Assembly: GCA_911728455.2 (NCBI GenBank)
Contig: OU452219.1
Span: 23,619,219 to 23,683,218, forward strand
Length of the DNA: 64,000 nucleotides
Direction: 5' to 3'
Source of the DNA: Marthasterias glacialis
Lineage: Eukaryota > Echinodermata > Asteroidea > Forcipulatida > Asteriidae
Under the pieces are notes generated by a model that was given only the letters and a program-made list of their open reading frames with translations, did no database searches and was not told the origin of the DNA. A program made the translations under genes and the position numbers. The number at the start of each line of letters is the position of its first letter. Position 1 is the stretch's first letter. This document shows, piece after piece, positions 14,011-24,800 of the stretch.

Positions 14011-14141
14011 TGGGCCGTGTCCGAATGAATGGCTTCGGCAGTGGCTACGGCCGGAACGCCGAGGATTCCTATTCTTCAGCGTTGTCGTTGCAGCCAGCAG
14101 CCATAGACGTAGCCGAAGTTGCTTGATTCAGACACGGCCTT
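14011..14141. mobile_element. MITE-like element, AAGGCYGTGTC family, copy 1
   Basis: The left end gggccgtgtccgaatga is inverted at the right end ttcagacacggcct, with ggctacgg/cgtagccgaag inside. The element at 55055-55176 has the same terminal word (aaggctgtgtctga) and a similar interior, so the two form one family. Non-coding, about 130 bp. Confidence 0.55.
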
Positions 14142-14694
14142 GAAAACATCTAGGCCCATTGGAAGCCTTCACCCCAGCTGAAGCCTTCACCTGGAAAAGT
14201 TGATGACAATGTACATGTAGACCCCTTGCAATGCACTTCATGAACATAATTGGTATGCATTTCATGTACATAGTTGGTATGCATTTCAGGTACATTGACA
14301 CACATACGAGTGCACACTGTACACCTTCTTGGGAAGTTGAACAAAAGGTAAAGTGCGAAATCAGCAGAACTTTACATTGAACGCAGGTGCACTTACGTTT
14401 CAGTGGTGAACGTTTCGTGGTTCCGTCACTTGCCTTTAATGTAATGGTTGTAAGCATGCGTTTTTAAAACGTGTGAGTTTAAAGTAGAAATCAAAAACTA
14501 ATAATCAATAGTTTGAAATTGCTTTCTTTTTGTGAGGATTGCAAACTCTTTACTACATCTTTAAGTACAGAGATTCCTTTCATGAATGCTCTGGAGGGTT
14601 TACACAGCTGAATTGATTTTGATCACTTCCCAGTAGACAGTGTACATTGCTTCAGGAGTACAAACATGTAGAAAGTGCATCAAGGGCGGAATTC

Positions 14695-15010
14695 ATTACA
14701 AGTTTGCCTCCTTGCTTTGGGCAAATCTAACCTGATGTACACTGTAAAACCCGACCATTCAATCAGGAACACAGTAGTAAGGGTCTTAGTTCTTACACAT
14801 CTGCAGCAGAGCAAACTTTAGATGAGACTTATTGCAACTTTGCCTCATTGCTGCAGGCATTTCACCAAATGCTGGGAATTCTACCATTCAAGCACCAACA
14901 CAGTGTTGAAGTTCTTATTATTACAAGACATCTGCAGCGGAACGAAATTTTGATGAGGTACAGGAGGTTCATTACAATTTATGGCCTCTTTGCTTCAGGC
15001 AACCTTAGTA
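14695..15010 (+). repeat. Degenerate tandem duplication, period about 135-140 bp
   Basis: Three related segments begin near 14695, 14830 and 14972. Shared words are ttgcctc-ttgct-ggca followed by acatctgcagc-ga-c-aa and a-gatgag. Two are nearly full length and the third is partial. No coding potential. Confidence 0.5.
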
Positions 15011-15110
15011 CATGTAGTCTGTATTCCTTTCTGACCCGTTTTTTTAATACTCATTTGATGTTCTTTATTTAACGTCAAGTAGTCCAACTGTTTTCATGTT
15101 TTGTAGCAGT

Positions 15111-15713
15111 ATTAAATAATATTAATAATAAAAAGGTATTCATAAAGGGGCCAAATTGCCATAATGACCTCAAAGCGCTAAGTACAATAATAAAATGCAA
15201 AAGAGAACCAAAAAAACAAAAATTGCAGTACAAAGAGAGTAGATAAAAATGTGAAAAGACAATAGTTGTAAAATCTGGACCGGTCAGTGGGAATTAGACA
15301 CAATTTTACGTTAAAATTAAAGGTACACAAAAACAAAGAATTAATTAATTAAATACAATTAAAATGATATTGGCCTAAAAAGGTACGTCTTTAAATGACG
15401 CATACAAATGTCAATACATGAACAGTCCTTGAGGTGTGAAGGATGGAAGCTTGTTCCATAAGGAGGGGGCTACGACACTGAAGGCTCTGCATTGAAGGCT
15501 CTGCACTGAAGGCTCTGCACTGGAAGGAGGTGGCGAGGGTTGGTGCAGGAGGTTAAGGGATGAGGAAGGGAAGGTGCGTGTGGGTTGATAGCGTTGAAAT
15601 AGGTCCTTATGTACGATGGCGCAAGGCTGTAAAGTGCCTTGTTTTTCCATTGAGTAAAGGGCACCTATTTGTGGGAAGTTCCTGATGGAATATTTGAAGG
15701 GGCACCAAGGCAA
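15111..15713 (-). mobile_element. LINE 3' fragment (reverse transcriptase C-terminus plus tail)
   Basis: The minus-strand frame ending at 15411 contains RAFSVVAPSLWNKLP. This resembles the conserved block at the extreme C-terminus of many non-LTR retrotransposon ORF2 proteins of the CR1/L2/jockey type. Its stop codon is followed, still on the minus strand, by about 300 bp of AT-rich sequence with the word gcgctttgag and an ATTATTAATA-type tail, as in LINE 3' ends. Endonuclease and most of the reverse transcriptase are absent: a 5'-truncated dead copy. A 15-bp gaaggctctgcactg repeat has expanded about threefold at 15479-15522. The upper boundary is only the end of the frame. Confidence 0.65.
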
Positions 15714-16040
15714 TCACCAGGGGCATCTTAGGATGGGGGCTAAGAATGGGGGCAAGTGTCATGAAGTATCTGGCCTGACATGTACATGTTCTGTTCATAA
15801 ATTTCTGGTTTATTTGATTTAAAATTGGACTGACTTTTCAGCAGTTGGACTGATTTCATTAACAGTGTACCCTGAGTTGTGGAAAAAATTTTAAGGAAGT
15901 GGCCTCTCCAATACAAGTTTTCTTTAAACTGAGAGAACCTATGTATGTACGTGTGTGATAAAAATGCGTTTTGCAAGCAACTTTTACCAATAAACATGTT
16001 TTATGTAATGTTTATAAACATCTACACATAAGCTTACAAT

Positions 16041-16262
16041 GTCAGGCCTTGAACTTCGCTCTTGAAAGGGCACTGCTATTTTCTTTTGGTAAGGGGCACT
16101 TCTATTCGAGGAAAACGTAAACTTGTATTGGAAGTTTGCAAAGGGCACCACTGCAAAAGAACAGGGCACCACGGCAAAAGAACAGGGCATCGCGGCAAAA
16201 GAACAGGGCACCGCGGCACTTGCTGTGGGTGCTGTGGGTTAATTGGAGGCCAGCAGTATGTA
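16041..16262. repeat. Dispersed repeat with internal 21-bp tandem expansion
   Basis: The flanks (aggccttgaacttcgctctt and aggggcac words) match the GGCCAGGAATT-type dispersed family. Inside, at 16146-16216, the 21-bp word gcaaaagaacagggcaccgcg is repeated more than three times, giving a seven-residue periodicity in overlapping frames. It looks like a small minisatellite born inside a transposon relic. Nothing suggests translation. Confidence 0.6.
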
Positions 16263-16794
16263 GCCTACTTTCCACCCTGACATTACAAGTTACAAACAGT
16301 TCACAGATTTCTTCAATTTGTACACCTCTCGTAGTAACGGACAGCTGTCGAGTGCGTAATTGTTGGTCATAGTTTCATGTTTCTTAATCATCCTGAATCA
16401 AGCTCGAACACCCACTGCCTGCTGGTCAATCACAATATCAAATGGAGTACCAGATGAGACTCGGGGTACATTTATACGTGAGTAGGTGGAGTTCAACTTC
16501 ATGGATTGGTGGTTTTCTAGGAATGTTTAGTATTTTAAGTACAATAGCATGACCTTGACTGCAGTGTACATGTGCTTGTACAAAATGAATTGTACATGTA
16601 GGTGCATAGAGGTCTTCATGTGAGACAGTTAATCATCTTTGTTCACTTGAAAACGTGCAGAGTTCACCAGTAGGCTTGCACTTTTAGGGACTGTTCATGC
16701 TTGGTGAAAATGTACGTGATGCAATTATGTAGCCCTTGTGTGTCAAAACCACCAATAACCATCGCTAAGGATACAAATAACAGTTTTCAATTTT

Positions 16795-16930
16795 CAGTTA
16801 CGCTGGCCTGGAATTTCATTCTCGTGTGGGAAGTCGACTTTTCTTGAGTTAAGGGCACTTTTATACCAGAAAGTAAATGTGAAAATATCAAATTGGAAAA
16901 ATTTAAAGTGGCAGTTAGGTCAAGAACAGG
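16795..16930. repeat. Dispersed repeat fragment, GGCCTGGAATT family
   Basis: It shares ggcctggaatttcattctc and a-agggcactttta with the related segments at 16041 and 18890. Limits are uncertain. Confidence 0.4.
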
Positions 16931-17725
16931 GGAAACTTGTCGGTACATTGTAGGTTGATATTTACGCTTGTGTGCATTGGTAGCATGCTGGATTTGTTAG
17001 CTACTTCGGAGTTCAAAGCTGCCATATTGTTGTGTGTTTATTTAACCCAAATTCATTTGTTTCACAGCACACAATTCTTTATGACACAATTTGACATTGA
17101 TAATGAGACCTTGGCTCTCTCTAATTTACATGTTACATGGATGTGAAAGGGAAGTGGAAGTGAGTGAATTATTGAAGACAAACGTGCTCAGTGCATTTCC
17201 AATGGGCTGAATCAGTGGAGCCAAACCGTGTGAAATTGGCTTTGGTGGAATTACATACCACACACACACACCCACAAACCACCGCATCCATGAAAAAACT
17301 TACAGCGTGATTACATGCAACATGTAGATAAGGAACATTTGAAGAAATCACAGTAGGCCTGTCTGTTTAAAAAAAAAATATATGAAGGATAACTAAAAAT
17401 GTGGAGCCCATAATTGTCTGCACTTGCGATTTGTCACACTTCGTGCATTTATACATTTTCGCAAATTACATCACCCGTAACAATTTGGTACAACTGTACT
17501 CCTGCATCATAACTGCCTTAACAAAGGTACAGGTAGATGTATTTGTGTTTATTTACAAATTGAGTGTTTATTGAAAGCCATGGTGGTGTTTTGTTGATGG
17601 TACTTCAATTAAACTTTCAGTGGATTGTTAATGAATGACCACGGTTACAACATTGAATGGATATCATGTACATGGATAGGCAGTAATGGTGGGAGTTACT
17701 TACATACCATACAGAGCAAAGCACA

Positions 17726-17872
17726 TACTGGGTCTAATTTCATGTCACTGCTTATCGTGAAACTTCATGCTTAGGCCCTGCTACGACCAACAGAAATACA
17801 GGCTTAAGAGGGCGCTGTAAGCGCAGAAGTTTTCTGGTAAGCAGCACCATGAATTGGGTCCTGCAGGGCCTA
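17726..17872. repeat. Palindromic repeat fragment, GGGCCCAATTTCAT family
   Basis: Words such as ggtctaatttcatgtcactg, ctgctacg, gggcgctgtaagcgcagaag and ggtaagcagcaccatgaatt match the interior and ends of the element at 43569-43812. Diverged. Confidence 0.4.
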
Positions 17873-18570
17873 CATGTAGGCCCCAGTACAGTGCACAGGT
17901 GAATGTTCCTTACATGTTATACTTTTTAAACAGTTAAATGTTTTCGTTCATGTTGGTAGTACAATGTCTAGATGTACCTGTATTTAAAATGCCTGGCACG
18001 ATTTAAAATGTCTGCCAAGGATGTATGTATGATTAATCCCAGTTCAACTGCACCAACATGTGACATGTGACTGTTATTTTGCCGTTTTTCTCAGAAACTT
18101 CAGCACTCTTTTAGTAAAAGCTTCACTTAGGGAAGTTTTTATTGATGTACAGTAGGTGCATGGGACTCTCTCTGAGTGTTAAAACATACAGGTTAAACCA
18201 AAGTAACATACATTTATCTTCAAGCGAACTTGAATCCTTGATTTTGATTGGTCAATCCATATGAACAACATTGTGATATTACGCTATATCGCTCGGCCCA
18301 TATCACACCCTGTTCTGATGCGCTGTTCAAACTCCAGGTATTGTGCTATTTTAGGCTGTGTGTCAAGTTTGCTTGAAGATTAATTCGTTATCACACGTGT
18401 GGTTGTGGAATATGGAAAAATATAGTGTATTTGCATTTTTATTTTTTCCGTATTCCACTGGCGCTTGTTTGAAACTAATAGTACTGTAGCTGTATTGTAG
18501 AGCAAGGATAGCGCACTTGGAGGTGGACTACCTACATGGACTAGCCAACCCTTAAGATTATATTCATACA

Positions 18571-18850
18571 TTATTATTATTTTAACAAAGATTTATTAAG
18601 CGCATTTCCAAAAGACCAAAGCGCTTTACAATATATACAAATACATGTAGAATACAAGAAACTTTGTAAAATTACAAAAGCACAAAGGCAAGAGAAAAAG
18701 ATTAAAAATACACACGTAAACACATCTCACTTAACAAAATCACCCACAAATTTGAGGGAGATGTTAAAAATTAACAAAATTCAGTAAAATGCATTAAACG
18801 CCCTTTGGAAAAAGGAACGTTGTCTTTGGAAAAAGGAAAGTTTTTAAAAA
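18571..18850 (-). mobile_element. LINE/SINE 3' tail relic
   Basis: Read on the minus strand, this AT-rich segment ends with gtaaagcgctttggtc, then gcgcttaataaat and an (AAT)n-like tail. This is a typical 3' end of CR1/L2-like LINEs and the SINEs that borrow their tails. No protein remnant is visible, so the 5' limit is arbitrary. Confidence 0.5.
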
Positions 18851-18889
18851 ATCTTTTAAAAAGTGGACATTGGTAATGTACATGTTTTA

Positions 18890-19035
18890 CAGGCCTGATA
18901 CTTCAGGGCACCTCTATGAGGAAAATTTAAATTTCTCCTGGAAACATTGCAAGGGGCATCAAGGCAATGACCAGGGGTTACGGAGGCAAATGCCTCAGTT
19001 GCCGCCATTGGATAGCATGTTGTTGAACCAGGGAC
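18890..19035. repeat. Dispersed repeat, GGCCAGGAATT family, inverted copy
   Basis: It contains caggcctgatacttcagggcac, then aaggggcatcaaggcaatgacc and ggaggcaaatgcctcag. This is the reverse-complement order of the words at 2081-2262 and 57043-57209. Non-coding. Confidence 0.45.
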
Positions 19036-20022
19036 GCCAGGTCTACTTGGGTTGAAACCACGGTGACTCGTTCCCATGCCTTTTCAGGATGCTGCATAAT
19101 TCAGGGAATGTCATCTACAGCTCATCTTCACAGGACGTCTGTGTACTCCCTGCTACTCTGCCTTATGGTTGCCCGTCTTGATGCTGTGATGTGTATCCAT
19201 GTTTAATTATACAAGCAGGGGTGTCCTGATCTGTAGAAGGATCCAAAGTGGAAATCATTCAAGGTTGTTGGTACAGATGTGGTCATTAGTCTCTGAGGGT
19301 GTGTTTGTCAGTGAATAATAATGCTGACTTTAAGGGGAAAGTACGCACCGACGTGTTTACCTTTCTTATTCTGTTCTTATTCGCTAATTTATTGAAAAGA
19401 GCTTACCGTACATGTACATACATGGATGTACATGCACCATGCTCAAGTTTTACAACAAAGTTTGTCTTGTAGTTGATTTAAGTGAAGCAAGAACATTTCA
19501 CAAAAGCATGTTGCTTGCATACATTGTACTATGCATTGCATAGTAACAGGCATAGCGTGCAGGCAAAAAAAGTATCGGGAAAAAGGAAGGATTTCAGTAG
19601 AATTAGAAACTGTGCGTGACCTTAAAAGTATAACAACTTCCTCCTATTATAGAGCTTTCAAAAACACAAATCCCCAATACTGATAAACATACAGTACTCT
19701 ACATATGAACTTCAAACCCCTTTATAATGCCATGCAAGTTTAAGTTACATGTTGTTGATTACTCCAAATCCGGTGCATGTGTATGCATAAAGCTACACCA
19801 TTTAATGCAGCTTTGAAGGAAAACACTTTTACCCATTGTATGTTGTCCACATAGAGCAGTATAATGTTTGTCTCAAATTTGTTTCGGGAGTGCGGTGGGC
19901 ATCTTAAGTTTACCCACTTGTGTGACCCAACTTGTTAAATCTTGCATTGTTTGAGTACATTGTACATATGATTTGTCTTAATATACTTAATTAGTATTTC
20001 TTTCTTGCCTCCTTTTTTGCAG

Positions 20023-20475
20023 AAACGGTAATTGTCTACAATGGAAACGAGGAAAACTGACCAGTGCGTCTGTTGACATACAAACTCGAGCAAAAGAGCA
20101 ACGTGTATGTGGGATACTTTCTCAGCAAGAAGGAAAATCCTGACTTCACAAACTTCTAATGAGAGTGTCTGTATATGAGAAGTTTATAATGAAACAACTT
20201 GCTGACGAAATCAACAATATGAGTGCATTGTAATTGTTGTAGTTTTTCTGGACATGGGGAAACTAAAACAACTGTGTCCAGGGTAATCAGTTTCAATCTC
20301 TCTTCAGCTGAGAGAGAGAGAGAGAGAGGGAGGGAGGGAGAGTCCATTTTGCACAGGAAGCTGGAGGGTCTTGAATAGGAAGGAAGGAAACTGGTATTGT
20401 GGCAAGGACACCACACTGCCTTGTCCTGCCCTCACGCTGTGTGTTTCAGCCAATAATGCTGGTGTGACATGCGCA
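20023..20475 (+). promoter_or_regulatory. SIPA1L: 5' leader of SIPA1L with five upstream ORFs
   Basis: A pyrimidine tract ending tttttttgcag at 20022 is a strong splice acceptor, so this exon is probably not the first. The coding frame is closed upstream by TAA at 20284-20286. Five short ATG frames precede the main start: 20041-20076, 20107-20178, 20175-20189, 20189-20233 and 20254-20286. All terminate before 20476. A GA-rich purine tract covers about 20310-20340. Several upstream ORFs would be expected to lower initiation at the main ATG. Whether all of the leader is retained in mRNA is not known from sequence alone. Confidence 0.55.
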
Positions 20476-21864
20476 ATGGCTGCACAAGGAAGAAGTGTCT
20501 ACCCATCATACATGCACACTAACGTGTCCCAGTCGACCACACAGTCCCATTTGATCAAGAGTGTACGACAGGGTGCAACCCAAATGGCGGAGTACTACCA
20601 CAATAATATGGTTCCCAATGGGAGGACCTCTCCATCGGGGGATGGCAGTGACAATTATTATCCGCCCAGATCTGACAGCAGGCGGATACCAAGTATGGAT
20701 GACCCAATGAAACCAAATGAAGAAGGAGATAGACTAACCCAAAGTGGTACTAAAAGCAGTGGGGCTTTACCATCGGGACATTTTATAGCTACTCCTGTGA
20801 GAGTAGAGGACAAGTATGAAAGAAACTATGAGGATAGTAGATTAGGGGATCGATCAGAGCAAGTTGGTGAAGTGAGACCAGCCCTCCCTCAAGAATCACG
20901 GACGAGCACGGCAACCAGGGTGCAGCTGATGCGGAACCAAGATCAGATAAACACACCCTCAGGGAACAGTCGCTTTTGGAGGGATGGTGTGCCGGATGAC
21001 AAACGGACTCGGATGACTGGTAGCCCGCATCGACGGCATAACACCAGCCCAGACAATAAGTACTTTGTATCATCTCAGGGAACCACTGATGCTTCCAGAC
21101 AAGCAGCCTTGACCACAGATAACGTAAGGAGCCTCATACGGAACGATCGTACACAGCTTCGTCGTAGCAATAGTAACTCCACCCTTAACGAAATCAATGA
21201 CAGAATGGACTACCATCACAATGCCCTGTTACCCCGACGAGAATATGGTAGTACGTCATCTATTGATGTACAGAGTGTGGGTGGAGAGAGCTTCTTTCAA
21301 ATGCTGCAAGACTATCGAGCTGATACAGATCAAAGAAGCCCTGCACCACCTCAGTTTAACAAACTTCTCCAGGGAAAAGTGAACAGAGGTGCCCATTTTG
21401 ATGAGAGTGATAGAGGCATGCCTTCTGTTGCCAAACAGACAAGTGTTGAAAAGTCTGGAAGTAGAGAGCTTCTCTACTCTAAAGATAGTACTGACAATGC
21501 TGACTTTGGGGGAAGCCCTAAGGTTTCTCGAAGACAGAGCAAGCGCAACAAGAAGAACCGAACTAAGTCTGTGTCAGCAGCAGACCAATCCTTCTTCAAG
21601 AAGAAACTGCGCAGCAGTGTGAAGGGCAGCGACCGTGCGGAGGCCATGGAGAAGAGTTCTCGGGCAGCAGAGGAGGAAGACATCAGTCTGGAGGATAGGA
21701 TCGAGGAGAGGACAAGGCAACTTGCCTTCCAGCATTACGACGTCCAGAGTACATACTTTGACATTGAGGATGTCATCAAGAATAAAAAACTAACGGGCCG
21801 GAAAAAGAATACAACAACAGGTGCCTCGGCTGCTTCTAGACACAGTGCCAGTAACACTCCAGAG
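20476..21864 (+). CDS. SIPA1L: SIPA1L exon 1 (coding part), residues 1-463
   Basis: The start is the first ATG in the open frame, with G at -3 and G at +4. The frame extends upstream to TAA at 20284, but only a TTG (20371) and no ATG lies there. The exon encodes a hydrophilic Ser/Arg/Asn-rich region, probably largely disordered, without signal peptide or membrane segment. Conserved family blocks are [33 protein letters not shown], a basic [13 protein letters not shown] stretch, [15 protein letters not shown] and NTTTGASAA. One large exon for the N-terminal region also matches the vertebrate genes as I know them. The donor is GAG|GTTAGT, phase 0; reading through it hits TGA after five codons. 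Confidence 0.92.
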
Positions 21865-24800
21865 GTTAGTCAAAATTGATCAGTTTTTAATAATAATAAT
21901 AATATAACAATAGGCAGTTCTTATATAGCGCTTATTCACACCTGAGGGCATCTCACAGCGCTCATTGTTTTTTTCTACAAGGTATGTGGAGCTGTGCTCA
22001 AATTATAAAACCTACATCTGGTACCATGTAATTGTTTGCAAGGTGCTGTGGCTAGGTACAGGGCTCTTTTAACGTGCATTACGCAACACACGGGACTTAC
22101 GTTTTTTTATGGCCCATTTGAAAGACAAAGCAATAATGGTTAAGTGTTTTGCTTAGGAACACAAGTGTCAAGACCGGGACTTGAACCCAGACTCTGCTGA
22201 TCAGAAACACCATAGCTTGAGTCCAGTGCGCTTGACTGCTTGGCCACGACACACCAATCAGTGTACTTTGATCCAGAGCAAGTTTTCCCCTGATAAGGTT
22301 GCAATGAAACTAAGGGTTCTGATGTGCATATTTCCAAGTAATCGTTTTTTTGTTTTTTTTTCAATACGAGACTGCATCCACCATCTTTTTCACAAAACCT
22401 CCCTTCAAAACATCAAGTTCACAATGAAGGTACCAATTTGATTGCAAATATTGCCTGCTGTCTGAAGGAAGTGGAGAAACATGTTTACAAACTCAAAATC
22501 TTAAAGAAATTGATATTCCAAATTGGAACTGTGGATCTACAAACAAACTCCTGTATGAAAAACTTTCATTTTCTATTTAGTGTTTTTTTCCCCTAGATAT
22601 TAATTGGTTTCTATGAACAATAAAAAAAGAATTCCAGTTTCTGTTCATGAAGTCATTGGACATCTTGAATGTATTCTGAAAAAATGAGGGTTTTTTCTGG
22701 GGAGGAAGAGAAGTGAGCTTATACAGTATCTGTACAAATTGTTGTGAACTTGACTTGCCAATCAAGGGTTTTTACTGAGAAAAATGTCACAATGTACTAC
22801 AAACACTGTCATCAAATCGTCAGTGCTGTGACCTTCTGACCTTGAAGGTCACTTCAAGAATGCAGAGCATGGATCATTGACGTGGAATGCTGCAATATGA
22901 TCCTCCTTGTACATGATCAATCCAAAATAGTCATTTGTACTTGTCATACTTTTTAGGCACCGAAATGTCTGAGGAGATTTTTCTCACCAGGAAATTTGGA
23001 TCAGATTTAAATGTGATCATGTTACTGTACTAATTTAAAAAGAAATCGAAAATTAAAGTTCAAATGAATATATTTCAATCAAAAATACACAATGCTTATG
23101 CAAATAAAGTTGTAATTTCATGTTTTAATTTTAATCACGTTTTACATGTACATGTTTTAAAAGACAACTATTTGAATGTTGAAAAGGAAAGAAAAATAGT
23201 CGAGTATGAAAACAAACCCTTCTTATGTTATTATTGTGGTGTTACAAATTTTACAAACTTGGTCACGCAAAATGTCTTTGAGGAACTTTGAAAATATAAA
23301 GTCAGGAAAATTTCCAAAGGGATGTTTACGCTAAATATTACAAAAATAAGGAACAAGAAGTTAAAAAACCTTGGATACAAACGCATGTTGAGGTAAACCC
23401 ATTTTAAGAGAGCAAGTGCCTAGTTGCACTCCATGGCATTGTGTGCATAACTTAAAGATGATCGGGAAAGCTGTTTGCAAGAGTTAACAAAATATGCATT
23501 GCAAAAAATGTAGGATTTAGAGTTTAAGCATGTATTCATTAAAAAAAAAAACACAGGTAGTGAACAGATTGGTGCAAATTTATTTCAAAATAATTGGAGC
23601 TTTTGACGATTTTAACAAATTCTGCATTTCTACAGCCCAGTGCTCTGTGCCATCAATAGAACAACTTTTCACCAATTGCTTATGAAATGAAAGATAAAGT
23701 ACATTTACATTGTACAGGATTGGTAATTATCAAGGAAAACAGTGATTAGTCACCAGTACCAATCCTCAGAGAATTATGTCCATCTGAAACACTGTCAAAA
23801 TTTCATTCGAAGACCCCACAAAAAACAAAAATGGATGCTTATTTTGATTGCCCCAACTGAATTTATGCCTGATATAAACTCTTTCAAAACTTTCTCTAAA
23901 ACATCACCACTGAATATGAGTAATTTTTCACAGGTTGGTAGAATGGTGTGTTTATTGAAAAACGAGGACTGAATAATAAACTGTTCCCCAAATTGTACTC
24001 TCCCTTTGATTTAAACAACATTTCGCACCATTGGGAATAATTTACGACAGATTTACAAAAGAATCTTCCACAAGTGGCATTTAACAAACCCACATGTACA
24101 TGACCCTTGTTATTGTGGTCCGTGTAAATTGAGAAAATGAGGAATTACTTTTGAAGAAAAAAAATGAAAGCAGAACAGAAATCACTGACAAGAGGAAACA
24201 ACCAGTAATTAATAATGAGAGGTTTTTAAACAGGAAATAAGAATAATGGTGTGGCATTGACCTGTACAGCATGTATTTTACCACTTTACAGATTGTCAAA
24301 ACTGCAAGGGCCTCAAGACTGTATTGGGATACGTTAAGTTCAAACATTTTCTTATCCAAGTTTAATTGTATTCAGTCTGTGTTTGATTTACTGTGCAATA
24401 ATTGAATGACAAATTTACCCCGATTCGAGAACATGTAGCCTACATGTATAAAAGCTACCTTTTTCTAAATTGTTTTGGGGATGTGTGTTTTTCTGCATTT
24501 TTTGCATCTGCTGCATTTCAAGGGTCTGTGGACATTATAGACACAAGGTTCATGTTTATTAGAAATATTTAACAGATTCAGGCAGGAATATTGTAATCGT
24601 TAATGACAACTGAAAACTATCACTCGATGAAATTACTTAACAAGCTTACTTTCATAATGAAGATCTTTGAATTTTTAGTTTAGAAAGAAGATTTTATGTG
24701 GTAAAATTACACATGTGTGTCAGCCTGACGCGCAGCATCATTGCTTACGGAATGTTCATGTAATATACACATAGTCCACTCGACCACTGGCCTGAATCAA

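Larger units (their letters stand above)
1..20022. other. Upstream non-coding region (intron or intergenic)
   Basis: No open reading frame here shows a recognisable domain, a run of phase-compatible exons or a conserved motif. The reading frames are short and overlap repeats. The exon that begins at 20023 follows a good splice acceptor, so at least the distal part is probably an intron joining an unseen 5' non-coding exon. The rest could be the same intron or intergenic DNA. Sub-stretches with nothing I could name are roughly 1-2080, 4450-8930, 8960-10420, 10620-11620, 12060-12840, 13300-14010, 16950-17720 and 19040-20000, apart from scattered TACATGTA patches. Identified repeats are listed separately. 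Confidence 0.6.

Noticed and set aside
15411..15713. Host protein-coding gene on the minus strand
   Set aside because: The only recognisable block is the LINE ORF2 C-terminal RAFSVVAPSLWNKLP. Upstream is interrupted and downstream is a LINE-type 3' tail.
20371..20475. N-terminal extension of exon 1 starting at a TTG (20371)
   Set aside because: The frame is open back to the stop at 20284, but there is no ATG before 20476, and eukaryotic initiation at TTG would need evidence. The ATG at 20476 has a good context.
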